A stretch of 59,819 nucleotides of DNA, from assembly GCA_030672305.1 (NCBI GenBank), contig DAOVGR010000043.1, positions 1-59,819 on the forward strand, read 5' to 3'. The position numbers were made by a program, and so were the translations under genes. Within the stretch, counting starts at the first letter, position 1, and the number at the start of each line of letters is the position of its first letter. This document shows, in pieces, positions 7,650 through 16,970 of this stretch. The notes under the pieces were generated by a model. That model ran no database searches. It saw nothing but the letters and a program-made list of their open reading frames with translations, and was not told the origin of the DNA. The DNA comes from Thermoplasmatales archaeon (GTDB lineage: Archaea; Thermoplasmatota; E2; DHVEG-1).

Positions 7650-8846
7650 GTTGATTATAGATTTTCAGAGGAGCAAGAACTTTTTAGAGAGAGTATAAAA
7701 GAGTTTTGTGCAAGCGAAATCGTCCCGAAAACTGAGAAATTAGGAGAAGTAAGACAAATGCCTAAGGATATCATAAAAGCTTTAGCGAAATTTGAACTCC
7801 TTGGAATGGTGATAGATCCTGAGTATGATGGTTTAGGTACCGATGTAGTGACAGCTGGAATTGCAGCTGAAGAGTTAGCAAGAGCTGATCCTAGCTGTTC
7901 AATTCCTGTTCTATTTTTAGTGGGAACATCGTGGGGGCATGTACTTGAAAGATATGGTACAGAGGATGCAAAAAAAGAGATTTTACCTAAGGCGATAAAA
8001 GGAGAACAAATTATTGGTATTGCTACGACGGAATCAGACATTGGATCAGATTTGGGCTCTATGAAAACCAAGATTAGTAAAAAAGGAGATAAATACGTTA
8101 TTAATGGTGAGAAGATGTATATTAGTGGTGTGGCAGAAGCTATAGCATATGGTGGAGGGCACGTCACGCTTGCTAAAATGACACCTGATAAAGGTACACG
8201 AGGAATGTGTTTATTTTACCTTCCATTGAAAGATACACCTGGTATAACACCTACCTATGTTGAAGATATTGGTAGAGAAGCAATTTCATGTGGTGGATTT
8301 GATATCAAAAATGTTGAGATTCCAGAGCATTATCTAATTGGGGAAGAGAATAAAGGATTTTATATTGTTCATGAGGGTTATGAGCTTGCACGTGGACTTA
8401 TAGCTTTAGTATGTGCTGGTGCTGCTTCCAAAGCCCTTGAGAATGGAATTGCATATATTAAAGAGCGCAAGGCGTTTGGGCGACCAATTGGAAAATATGA
8501 GGGTATTCAATTCAAGTTGGCTGAAAATTATGTTCGGATACAGGCGCTTCGTGAGTTAGCCTATAAGGCTCTTTGGACATATGATCAAGAATTACAGGGG
8601 AGGGCTTCGAGATTTGAGGTTAGTATGGCGATAGCAATGGCAAAATCTGTTGCACCAATTTGGGCATTTGAAGCCATCAATGATGTTATGCAATGGCAAG
8701 GAGCTTTTGGGTATACAAAAGAATGTGAAGATCAAAAAGCCTGGCGTGGTGTACGTTCATTTACACTTGCTGAGGGTTCTTCAGAGATCATGAAGCTGAT
8801 TATTGCTAGAGAATTGCTTGGTAAAGACTTTCTTGCCTATCGATAA
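7650..8846 (+). CDS. Acyl-CoA dehydrogenase, second paralogue; start codon unclear
   Basis: About 398 residues. GIATTESDIGSDLGSMKTK is the first family signature, ERKAFGRPIGKYEGIQ the middle one, and AFGYTKECEDQKAWRGVR with LAEGSSEIMKL the C-terminal one with the catalytic Glu. The first family-like residues (xDYRFSEEQELFRES) begin at about 7650, where the codon is GTT; ATA at 7647 is the only alternative. AAAGGGGG lies at 7631-7638. The first regular start, ATG 7758, would remove 36 conserved residues. Either the start is non-canonical or a base is missing near 7651, where a TTG lies one base out of frame. Substrate chain length is unknown; it differs clearly from the paralogue upstream. Confidence 0.88.
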   Translation, partial: VDYRFSEEQELFRESIKEFCASEIVPKTEKLGEVRQMPKDIIKALAKFELLGMVIDPEYDGLGTDVVTAGIAAEELARADPSCSIPVLFLVGTSWGHVLERYGTEDAKKEILPKAIKGEQIIGIATTESDIGSDLGSMKTKISKKGDKYVINGEKMYISGVAEAIAYGGGHVTLAKMTPDKGTRGMCLFYLPLKDTPGITPTYVEDIGREAISCGGFDIKNVEIPEHYLIGEENKGFYIVHEGYELARGLIALVCAGAASKALENGIAYIKERKAFGRPIGKYEGIQFKLAENYVRIQALRELAYKALWTYDQELQGRASRFEVSMAIAMAKSVAPIWAFEAINDVMQWQGAFGYTKECEDQKAWRGVRSFTLAEGSSEIMKLIIARELLGKDFLAYR

Positions 8847-8864
8847 TGTCGTGTAGGAATAGAA

Positions 8865-9664
8865 ATGAAATTGATCGCTTGTATAAAGCAAGTACCTGAT
8901 ACTGCAGAAGTGAAGGTCGATCCCAAAACCCATACATTGATTAGGGATGGTGTACCCAGTATTTTGAATCCTTATGATCAATTCGCTATTGAGGAATGTG
9001 TGAGGATAAAAGAGGAGATTGGTGAGGGAAGTATTTCAGTTATTACAATGGGTCCGCCACAGGCACGAAGTGCATTAATGAGATGTTTAGCCCTTGGAGC
9101 AGATGAAGCTATTCTCATTTCTGACAAAGCATTTGCAGGTTCTGATACCTGGGCAACAGCATACACTCTCTCCTTAGCTATTAAAAAAATTGGATCTTTT
9201 GATATAGTTTTCTGTGGACAGCAGGCAATAGATGGAGATACAGCACAGGTAGGACCTGAGCTTGCGCAACAACTTGGCATTCCTCAGGTAACCTATATAG
9301 AAAAAATTGAGATTTGTAATAAACACAAACTCACTATTCATAAACAAACAGAGGATGGGTATCAAATTCTTGAGGCTAAATTACCAGTACTATTAGCCCT
9401 TCTCCCTCCAACATCATTTCAACCAGAGCATCCTCCAATGAGTAGCATATTAAAGGCAAAGAAAAAGCCTTTTAATGTTTGGGATGCAAAACTTTGGGAG
9501 GCGATGAATCAAAATTTGGTTTAGATGGCTCATTTACTCAGGTTATAAAAACATATACTCCACCATCACGTGGCGAATGTGAAATTATTGAAGACGAACC
9601 TAAAGAAGCTGCAAAGAAATTAGGGCAGATTCTATGTAAAAACGAGGCCCTTACAAAAAGGTGA
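8865..9664 (+). CDS. Electron transfer flavoprotein beta subunit (frameshifted)
   Basis: EtfB with CIKQVPDTAEVKVDP at the N-terminus, NPYDQFAIEE, VITMGPPQA, GADEAILISD and FCGQQAIDGDTAQVGPELA, all typical of the family. The first frame ends early at 9524. The missing C-terminus (GLDGSFTQVIKTYTPPSRGE, then EPKEAAKKLGQIL) follows in another frame to 9664. The two join if one A is added to the A-run at 9488-9491, giving DAKTLGGDESKFGLDGS, a normal EtfB ending of about 265 residues. The gene is therefore either mutated or, more likely, carries a sequence error. EtfB binds AMP or NAD and pairs with EtfA immediately downstream (GTGA overlap). Confidence 0.85.
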
Positions 9665-10863
9665 AAGTTGTGGGAATAGAGATTGTTCTTGATAAATGTA
9701 CAGGATGCGGATTATGCATTAAAGCATGCCCATTTGCTGCGATTAAAATCAAGGATAAGAAAGCTGAGATTGAAGCAAATTGTACACTTTGCGGGTCTTG
9801 TGTGGAAGTCTGTAATTTTGATGCTATACTTATTGAGAGACCAAAACTGAGTGATAAAGATCTCTCAGAATATAAGAATGTATGGATTTTTGTAGAACTC
9901 CGTGAAAAAGGGGTAAAGAAGGTGAGCTTAGAACTCGCTAGCAAGGCTCGAGAAATTGCTGATACTTTGGGTGAGAACGTAGGAGCCGTGATCCTTGGTG
10001 AAAAAGCAAAACATCTTTGTAATGAAATAGCAGCTTATGGTGTTGATGTGATATATATAGCTGAGAATAACAACCTCAGTGAATATAACACTAGTAACTA
10101 TACTGGGATTTTAACTGGCCTAATATTGAAGTATAAACCTAATATTGTACTTTTTCCTGCAACTCATTTGGGTAGGGATCTGGCTCCACGTGTTGCTGCT
10201 ACTTTGGAAGTTGGTCTTACTGCAGATTGCACTGGTTTATCTATTAAAGATGGCTTACTTCTTCAGTCTAGACCAGCTTTTGGCGGGAATATAATGGCTG
10301 ATATTATTTCACCAAATGCTCGTCCTCAAATGGCTACAACTCGGCCGAATGTGATGAAGATTCAGAAACCAGATTTTACTCGGAAAGCAGAGATTGTATC
10401 TATACCTGTAGATATAGATTCTAAGGCTATGAGGATTGTAATAAAAGAAATTGTTAAGACTACTAAATCAGGTACCAAGAGCCTAGATGAGGCAGATATT
10501 ATTATCTCAGGTGGTAGAGGTATAGGGTCAGCTGATAATTTTAAAATCTTGGAAGATCTTGCTAAAACAATTAATGGAGTGGTTGGCGCATCGAGAGCAG
10601 CTGTTGATGCTGGTTGGAGGCCACGTTCAGATCAAGTAGGTCAAAGTGGAAAGACTGTATCACCAAAGCTTTATATTGCATGTGGTATCTCCGGTAAGAT
10701 TCAGCATCAGGTTGGTATGAAGAGTTCTGATACTATTATAGCTATTAATATGGATCCTGATGCTCCGATTTTTGATATTGCAGATTGCGGGATTATTGGA
10801 GATTTCACTGAGATTATACCCGTATTAAATGAAGAACTTAAGAAAAATCTTTGTAAGAATTAA
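9661..10863 (+). CDS. Electron transfer flavoprotein alpha subunit with N-terminal 2[4Fe-4S] ferredoxin domain
   Basis: 400 residues. Residues about 10-58 hold two ferredoxin motifs, CTGCGLCIKACPF and CTLCGSCVEVCNF. The rest is EtfA, with the FAD-binding part SGGRGIGSADNF, GASRAAVDAGWRPRSDQVGQ and SGKIQHQVGM near residues 275-350. EtfA subunits with a fused ferredoxin domain occur in electron-bifurcating or confurcating ETF complexes such as caffeyl-CoA reductase and lactate dehydrogenase of acetogens. This one may therefore link acyl-CoA oxidation or reduction to ferredoxin, which benzoyl-CoA reductase needs (inference). The start is GTG at 9661, overlapping the etfB stop. Confidence 0.93.
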   Translation: MKVVGIEIVLDKCTGCGLCIKACPFAAIKIKDKKAEIEANCTLCGSCVEVCNFDAILIERPKLSDKDLSEYKNVWIFVELREKGVKKVSLELASKAREIADTLGENVGAVILGEKAKHLCNEIAAYGVDVIYIAENNNLSEYNTSNYTGILTGLILKYKPNIVLFPATHLGRDLAPRVAATLEVGLTADCTGLSIKDGLLLQSRPAFGGNIMADIISPNARPQMATTRPNVMKIQKPDFTRKAEIVSIPVDIDSKAMRIVIKEIVKTTKSGTKSLDEADIIISGGRGIGSADNFKILEDLAKTINGVVGASRAAVDAGWRPRSDQVGQSGKTVSPKLYIACGISGKIQHQVGMKSSDTIIAINMDPDAPIFDIADCGIIGDFTEIIPVLNEELKKNLCKN

Positions 10864-10938
10864 AAAAAGAGAAGATGCCTGTTCTATCCGGAGATAGAGA
10901 TTTATATAATAAATTTCATACGGGGGTGGGGAGAAATT

Positions 10939-12147
10939 ATGGCTTTCAAAAACACATTCATACCTTATGGGGGATATTGGAGTACACCATTCTGTGCATG
11001 GCAAGGTAGTTTTCAAAACCTTCATTCAATTAAATTCGCAGCTGAAATTGGGCAGAGATTTTTAAATGAGAAAAAAATCGATCCTAACGAGTTCGATGAG
11101 CTAATCTTTGGTATTACCATACCACAAATCTCAGCCTTTTATGGTACACCATGGCTTGCGGGTATGATAGGTGCTGGCCATATTACAGGTCCTATGATTG
11201 GACAGGCTTGTGCTACTGGTGCTAGAGGTGTCGAACTAGCTACATTAGGCATAGAATCTGGATTACGTAAGAACGTTTTAGTTGCCTATGCCGATCGGTG
11301 TTCTAATGGTCCACTTTTAGTTTATCCAAATGCAGAAAAACCTGGAGCAACACAAGATAAAGAGAGTTGGGTTTGGGACAATTTTGGTAAAGATCCGTAT
11401 GCAAAGAATGCAATGGTAGAAACTGCTGAGAATGTCGCAAAAGAAATAGGTATAGGAAAAGAAGAGCAAGATAAACTTACACTTTTACGTTATCAGCAAT
11501 ATCAGGATTCAATAAAAAACAACAGAGCTTTTCAAAAAAAATATATGATTGCCCCTATCGAAGTTAAAGATAAGAGAGGCCGTAAAGTCTTAGCAACCGT
11601 AGAAGGAGATGAAGGAATATATCCAACTACACTTGAGGGACTCCAAAAACTCAAACCAGTAATACCTGAGGGTTCAGTTACTTTTGGAACTCAAACTCAT
11701 CCAGCAGATGGTAACTGTGGAATAATTGTAACGACAAAAGATAAAGCTAAACAATTGAGTAAAAATAAAAAAATTGAGATACAAGTTATATCCTATGGTG
11801 AAGGTCGGGCTAAGAAAGGCTATATGGCAATGGCAATAATTCCAGCTGGAAAGATGGCACTCAAGCAAGCAGGTATAACAATAAAGGATGTTACTGCTAT
11901 TAAAACACATAATCCTTTTGCCGTTAACGACATATATTTCTGCAGAGAAATGGACCTTGACTGGAAAGATATGAACAATTATGGTTCCTCTTTAATATAT
12001 GGTCATCCACAAGCACCTACAGGTGCAAGATTGATTATAGAACTTATTGAAGAATTAGTGGAGAAAGGTGGAGGCTATGGTTTATTTGATGGCTGTGCTG
12101 CTGGAGATACTGGTTCAGCTATTGTTTTAGAAGTTAAAGTTGACTAA
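10939..12147 (+). CDS. Thiolase (acetyl-CoA C-acyltransferase family)
   Basis: 402 residues. The acylated Cys is in GQACATGARG near residue 92; KTHNPFAVND near 320 and YGHPQAPTGARL near 355 hold the His of the active site; GCAAGDTGSA near 385-394 holds the second catalytic Cys. It cleaves 3-oxoacyl-CoA with CoA. The start ATG has GGGGTGGGGAG upstream. It lies in the beta-oxidation operon between ETF and the HAD-ECH fusion. The GCAAGDTG ending differs from the more usual CxGGGQG, placing it in a divergent degradative subgroup; chain-length preference is unknown. Confidence 0.9.
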   Translation: MAFKNTFIPYGGYWSTPFCAWQGSFQNLHSIKFAAEIGQRFLNEKKIDPNEFDELIFGITIPQISAFYGTPWLAGMIGAGHITGPMIGQACATGARGVELATLGIESGLRKNVLVAYADRCSNGPLLVYPNAEKPGATQDKESWVWDNFGKDPYAKNAMVETAENVAKEIGIGKEEQDKLTLLRYQQYQDSIKNNRAFQKKYMIAPIEVKDKRGRKVLATVEGDEGIYPTTLEGLQKLKPVIPEGSVTFGTQTHPADGNCGIIVTTKDKAKQLSKNKKIEIQVISYGEGRAKKGYMAMAIIPAGKMALKQAGITIKDVTAIKTHNPFAVNDIYFCREMDLDWKDMNNYGSSLIYGHPQAPTGARLIIELIEELVEKGGGYGLFDGCAAGDTGSAIVLEVKVD

Positions 12148-12183
12148 TATTAATTTTGAATATTTTAAGAAAGGTGTTAAGCC

Positions 12184-14223
12184 ATGAAAATACAAAAAAT
12201 AGGTATTATTGGTGCAGGTAACATGGGAAGTGGTATTGCACAGAAGATTGCTCAAGAAGGAATAAATGTAGTAATTATAGATGTTGAAGATCGATTTATT
12301 AAAAAAGGACTAGAAAATATTAAAAAAACTCTTTCACAAGGAATCGCGCGAAAAATATTCACAGAAGAAAAAGCAAAGGAAATTTTAAACCGTATAAAGG
12401 GTACAATAAATAAGGATGAGGTTAAAGATGCTGACCTTGTTATTGAAGCAATTTTTGAAGATATGGATGTTAAAAAAGATCTTTTCAAATATTTAGATGG
12501 TATATGTAAAGATAAGACAGTCTTTGCTTCTAACACATCATCATTTTCTATTAGTGAGTTAGCATCATCAATCAATCGTGATGATAGATTTATTGGTCTA
12601 CATTTCTTTTACCATCCAGCAAAAAATCGTTTGTTAGAAATCATACCTGGGCATAATACAAGTGAAGAGACAATTACTTTAGCCAACATTTTTTCAGGTA
12701 TGATTGGAAAGACTGCTATTCATGTAACAGATGCACCAGGTTTTGCAGTTAACCGTTTTTTTGTCCCGTGGTTAAATGAGGCCACTAGAATTCTTGAAGA
12801 AGGAATAGCTAACATTCCTACAATAGATGAGACTGCAAAAAAGGTGTTCAAAGTACCTATGGGGCCTTTTGAATTGATGAATGTGACAGGCGTACCAATT
12901 GCATATCACTCAACGGTGGGTCTTGGAAATAAATTAGGTGATTTTTATTTGCATAGCAATGGTCTTAAAGAACAATTTGAAAGTAAAAAACAATGGGATT
13001 TGAGTGGAGAGGTTGATACTGCTAAAATTGAAGCAGTCGAAGAACGTCTTCTTGGTGCAGTGCTCACAGTTGCTTGTGCTCTTGCAGCAGAAGGTATATC
13101 AAGTATTGAAGATATTGATAGAGGTGCAAAGGTTGGTCTTAGATGGCGCAAAGGTCCATTTGAAATGATGAATAAGTTTGGAATTGAACGCTCTTATAAT
13201 ATTGTTAAAAAGTTCATTGAAAAATATCCAAAGTTGAACATGCCCGATCTTCTTGAACATCAATATAAAAATAAGGAGCCTTGGAGTTTCAGCTTTGTCG
13301 ATTTAGAAATTAAAGGTAATATTGCAAGGATCTTGATTAATAGACCTGAAGCTATGAACTCAATTAACGAAGAAGTGATTCAACAATTAGATGAAAAATT
13401 CACCGAAGCAAAAAGCAATCCAGAAGTTAAAGGAATTATTTTAGAGGGTGCAGGTAAAGCATTTATCGCTGGTGCAGATATTCAATACTTTATCAAAAAA
13501 ATTGAGCAAAACAAGATAGATGATATCTGTAAGTTTACAAGATATGGGCACTCTGTTATCAACAAAATTGATGCATCTGAGAAACCAGTTATTGTAAAAC
13601 TTGATGGTCTTGCTTTGGGTGGAGGTGCTGAAATTGCTCTTGCTGCTGATACGATAATTGCAACAGATAAAGGTAGCATCGGTTTTCCTGAAACGGGTAT
13701 TGGTATTTATCCAGGATTAGGAGGAACTCAGAGAACTACAAAATATATTGGAAAAGAACTGGCAAAATACCTAATTTTTACAGGAAAAATTCTTGATGCA
13801 AAATCTGCTGCCTCAATAGGTTTGATTGAATACGTTTTTACACCAGATGAAATAGACAGCAAGATATCTGAACTTATTTCTAGTGGAAAAATGATTAAGA
13901 AATCAATGAAAAAGGAAAAAGAAATACCGGAAAATTTCCAAATAATCAAGGATTATTTCTCTGATGAAAACATTGAATCACTTCTTTCTAGGAGTAAAGA
14001 TTTGAATGAACTTGGTCAGAAGATATCAAAAACTATATCCAGCAAGGCACCCATTGCAATAAAACTTGCTAATAAAATAATAGATGAAGGAAGCTGTCTT
14101 GAACTTAAAAAAGGATTAGAATTGGAGCTTAGCTATCTTTCAAAGATATTTTCAACACAGGATGCTTTGGAAGGATTAAATTCTATAGTAAAAAGACAGA
14201 GACCTGATTTCAAAGGAAAATAG
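12184..14223 (+). CDS. Bifunctional 3-hydroxyacyl-CoA dehydrogenase/enoyl-CoA hydratase
   Basis: 679 residues. The N-terminal half is the dehydrogenase: the NAD-binding IGIIGAGNMGSGIAQKIA at the start, SNTSSFSISELA near 120, and GLHFFYHPAKNRLLEII with the catalytic His near 138-155; VPMGPFELMN marks its C-terminal domain. From about residue 385 a crotonase domain follows, with GKAFIAGADIQYF and GLALGGGAEIALAAD for the oxyanion hole and GIYPGLGGTQR with the catalytic Glu region. The order HAD-ECH is the archaeal arrangement, opposite to bacterial FadB. It performs hydration and oxidation of enoyl-CoA and closes the operon starting at 6365. Confidence 0.95.
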   Translation: MKIQKIGIIGAGNMGSGIAQKIAQEGINVVIIDVEDRFIKKGLENIKKTLSQGIARKIFTEEKAKEILNRIKGTINKDEVKDADLVIEAIFEDMDVKKDLFKYLDGICKDKTVFASNTSSFSISELASSINRDDRFIGLHFFYHPAKNRLLEIIPGHNTSEETITLANIFSGMIGKTAIHVTDAPGFAVNRFFVPWLNEATRILEEGIANIPTIDETAKKVFKVPMGPFELMNVTGVPIAYHSTVGLGNKLGDFYLHSNGLKEQFESKKQWDLSGEVDTAKIEAVEERLLGAVLTVACALAAEGISSIEDIDRGAKVGLRWRKGPFEMMNKFGIERSYNIVKKFIEKYPKLNMPDLLEHQYKNKEPWSFSFVDLEIKGNIARILINRPEAMNSINEEVIQQLDEKFTEAKSNPEVKGIILEGAGKAFIAGADIQYFIKKIEQNKIDDICKFTRYGHSVINKIDASEKPVIVKLDGLALGGGAEIALAADTIIATDKGSIGFPETGIGIYPGLGGTQRTTKYIGKELAKYLIFTGKILDAKSAASIGLIEYVFTPDEIDSKISELISSGKMIKKSMKKEKEIPENFQIIKDYFSDENIESLLSRSKDLNELGQKISKTISSKAPIAIKLANKIIDEGSCLELKKGLELELSYLSKIFSTQDALEGLNSIVKRQRPDFKGK

Positions 14224-14270
14224 CTTTTCAATAATAGATTCTAACTAATCAACTAAAATATCTATTTTAT

Positions 14271-15215
14271 TCAAATAATATAACCTTCTTGTTTAAGCCA
14301 TTCTTTAACGTTTTTCATTCCTTGATTATAATTTATTTTCGGCTGATAATTAAGAATTTTTTCAGCTTGTTTGATACTTACAGTTTTATCATTTGAAAAT
14401 ATACTAACTGCATAAGGCGTGACCCATGGTCTTAAATTAGTAATTTTGTTTAATAAAACCATAATTTTAGCAATTGTCATCCCTGTTCTTTTTGAAAAAT
14501 TTCTTTTTATTGGTTTTTCTCCAATAATTTTTGCTAGATCGTTAAGATATTTTCCCCATGAAATTGAAAAATCTCCATCATTAATATTCAAAATTTGACC
14601 TATTGCTTTTGGTTCTTTCATAGCTTTTATTAACGCATCAACAAGATTATCAATATAGGTATGCAAAAAAATCCCTTGACCACTGTTTATTAATGCAATT
14701 CGATTTTTTTTAATAGATTCAATAGGTCTTAAAACCCAAGTTGTTGCACCAGGTCCATAAACATTACCCGGTAAAATTATTACAACTGGGAAATTATTAT
14801 TTTGGAATTTTTCAACTAGGTACCTTTCTGCTATTTTTTTTGTTGTACTATAATATCCATACTTTTTTTCAGATTCATACCCCATATGACTAATAAATAA
14901 AAATCGTTTAAGATTGTATTTTTCACATGCTTTTACTAAATTTTTTGTCCCTTCAGCATTTACCTTATAAAAAAGATTTTTTGGGCCATAATCTTTTACT
15001 AATGCTGCACAATGAAAAACAACATCTATTTTATCAGGAAAACTCTTTAATGTAAATGGTTGAGTTAAGTCAGAATAAATATACTCAACCTTTTTTTCTA
15101 ATTCCTTAGGTTCTTTATTATGGATTAGTGCATAAACATTATTACCCTCTTTTACTAATCTTTTTGTTATTGCACTCCCAATAAAACCTGTGGCACCTGT
15201 TACTAAACAATCCAT
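14271..15215 (-). CDS. NAD-dependent epimerase/dehydratase (extended SDR)
   Basis: 314 residues. DCLVTGATGFIGSAITKRL is the nucleotide-binding motif (TGxxGxxG). VFHCAALV lies near residue 68, and YYSTTKKIAER carries the catalytic Tyr-x3-Lys (YSTTK). VVIILPGNVYGPGATTW is the usual substrate-side segment. It may act on a nucleotide sugar, a sterol-like or an isoprenoid alcohol; the sequence does not settle this. It stands alone on the minus strand, convergent with the HAD-ECH gene, with AAGGAG before the ATG. Confidence 0.82.
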   Translation of the reverse strand: MDCLVTGATGFIGSAITKRLVKEGNNVYALIHNKEPKELEKKVEYIYSDLTQPFTLKSFPDKIDVVFHCAALVKDYGPKNLFYKVNAEGTKNLVKACEKYNLKRFLFISHMGYESEKKYGYYSTTKKIAERYLVEKFQNNNFPVVIILPGNVYGPGATTWVLRPIESIKKNRIALINSGQGIFLHTYIDNLVDALIKAMKEPKAIGQILNINDGDFSISWGKYLNDLAKIIGEKPIKRNFSKRTGMTIAKIMVLLNKITNLRPWVTPYAVSIFSNDKTVSIKQAEKILNYQPKINYNQGMKNVKEWLKQEGYII

Positions 15216-15311
15216 GTATACTCCTTAAATTAATTTTTTCTTTTTATAATCATCGAGAAATTAACTATAAAAGTTGAATGAAAACTGAACTAAATATGAT
15301 TATTGATATTT

Positions 15312-16865
15312 TTACGAAATAAAACAGAAATTCCAGATTTTCATTTCAACACTACCTACTTCCCCAAATGAATCCTCTGCTGTAATTAAAATATTGTATT
15401 TTCCAAATGCCTTTCCTGTCCAAAACCATTCATGCAACTTCCAATCATTGCAATAGCATGCATTACCTTGTTCATCACCATCAAGGAATACCTTCACAAT
15501 TAAATCTTCACTTCTATCAAAGTCATCAATTGCACTGATTATTATTGGTCTTAATCTGAAACCTCCGAATGACAGGGCATCAGCAATCAAATTAAAAGGA
15601 AGTGGTCCTAAGGTAATACCAGAAAAATGGAAATAATCTTTTTTTGGATTTATAATCTCTACAACTGGTGGTTTATTTTCACCAAATGGCTGCATTAGGG
15701 GGTATTTATCTTTATTGTCTCCACCTGGTATAAAATATGGCGTATCACCAATACCATCCAAATCTTTATCTGTTCCATTGTAATCACTCCAATAGTTTCC
15801 ACCTGATGGATACCCATTGTGCCATTTATTACTAAACTGATCTTCAGCATTTTGAGTGTTAGCTATAAAATTGTTATGATATATGTTATTGTTATTACAA
15901 TAACAACAAATTTTAATCCCATGTCTTTGGTTATACGCAATTGTATTTCCAAAGATATTGTTATATTCATGATAAAGACTCATATGTAAGCCTCTTTGAG
16001 TATTATTTAAGATTTTATTGTAAGAAATATTGTTATACTTACAAGGTCCAGGACCTGACAAAGTCCAATGAAGACCAATACCATAATTGTTATTTTGAAC
16101 GATATTTTTAGATATTGTGTTGTAAGAAGAATTAGCTAAATATATCCCCTCAAGCATATTGTCTGTAACAATATTATCAGATATTGAAGTGCTTGAGGAT
16201 GATATTAGTCTGATAGCATATCGACCATTTTTAATTGTAAATCCAGTCATGCTAACATAATTGGCATTAATTATAACAATATCATCATCTTTACCTTCAA
16301 TAATTGTAGTATTTTTATCTTCTCCCTTTAAATTTATAGATTTATTGATAGAGATGTTCTCATAATAAGGCGATGAATCATCAAAGACAAATACCATATC
16401 GCCGTCACTAGCATCATCTATTGCATCCTGTATTTTTGAATAGTTATTAGATCCACTACCACCAACATATAAGATGTTGCTAGATGTTATTGTGACGACT
16501 AATGATGCATTATAGTTAGAGCCATTACATATAGCTATTGATTGGATAGTATATGTACCGCTTTCATCCCAAGTATGACTAGCTATTGCTTCTTCTCCAG
16601 CGATGTATGGTCCAAGCCAATCCGTAATTTCTCCATCACCCCAATTCACCTTGAGAAAAAATTCACATCCTTCTGGATCAATTAAATAGAAGATATAGGT
16701 TAATAATTCCCCTACTTTTCCAAGTGTAGGACCACCAATGATAAGTTCTGTTGGTTGTTCATTGTTAATTAAGATATTACCTGTTGATGGAACAATATCT
16801 ACACCAACAAATAAAATTAATATTGTCAATGCAACTCCTTTTATGAGTAAGGTATTATGTTCCAA
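15312..16865 (-). CDS. Exported PKD-domain and NosD-type beta-helix surface protein
   Basis: 517 residues with an N-terminal hydrophobic signal (KGVALTILILFVGVDIV). Residues about 40-130 form a PKD domain with NWGDGEITDWLGPYI and SHTWDESGTYTI. A NosD/parallel beta-helix region with repeated N-N-x-I-x-x-N turns spans about 150-350 and ends in GGNYWSDYNGTDKDLDGIGD, a calcium-binding-like loop typical of NosD proteins of archaea. The last part is an Ig-like domain with FDRSEDLIVKVFLDG. It is probably a cell-surface carbohydrate-binding or structural protein. The start is TTG at 16865 behind AGGGGAG. Confidence 0.82.
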   Translation of the reverse strand: MEHNTLLIKGVALTILILFVGVDIVPSTGNILINNEQPTELIIGGPTLGKVGELLTYIFYLIDPEGCEFFLKVNWGDGEITDWLGPYIAGEEAIASHTWDESGTYTIQSIAICNGSNYNASLVVTITSSNILYVGGSGSNNYSKIQDAIDDASDGDMVFVFDDSSPYYENISINKSINLKGEDKNTTIIEGKDDDIVIINANYVSMTGFTIKNGRYAIRLISSSSTSISDNIVTDNMLEGIYLANSSYNTISKNIVQNNNYGIGLHWTLSGPGPCKYNNISYNKILNNTQRGLHMSLYHEYNNIFGNTIAYNQRHGIKICCYCNNNNIYHNNFIANTQNAEDQFSNKWHNGYPSGGNYWSDYNGTDKDLDGIGDTPYFIPGGDNKDKYPLMQPFGENKPPVVEIINPKKDYFHFSGITLGPLPFNLIADALSFGGFRLRPIIISAIDDFDRSEDLIVKVFLDGDEQGNACYCNDWKLHEWFWTGKAFGKYNILITAEDSFGEVGSVEMKIWNFCFIS

Positions 16866-16970
16866 TGTATAACTCCCCTAACTTAGTATTATAACTATAG
16901 AACAAACAATATATAAATACTATGCTAAAATTAGTATAAAAAAATAGGGGAAAAGAAGGTGAATGATTTT

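Noticed and set aside
7655-8167. Long minus-strand ORF inside the second acyl-CoA dehydrogenase
   Set aside because: Antisense shadow of a clear family protein; low-complexity Ser/Pro-rich translation with no motif.
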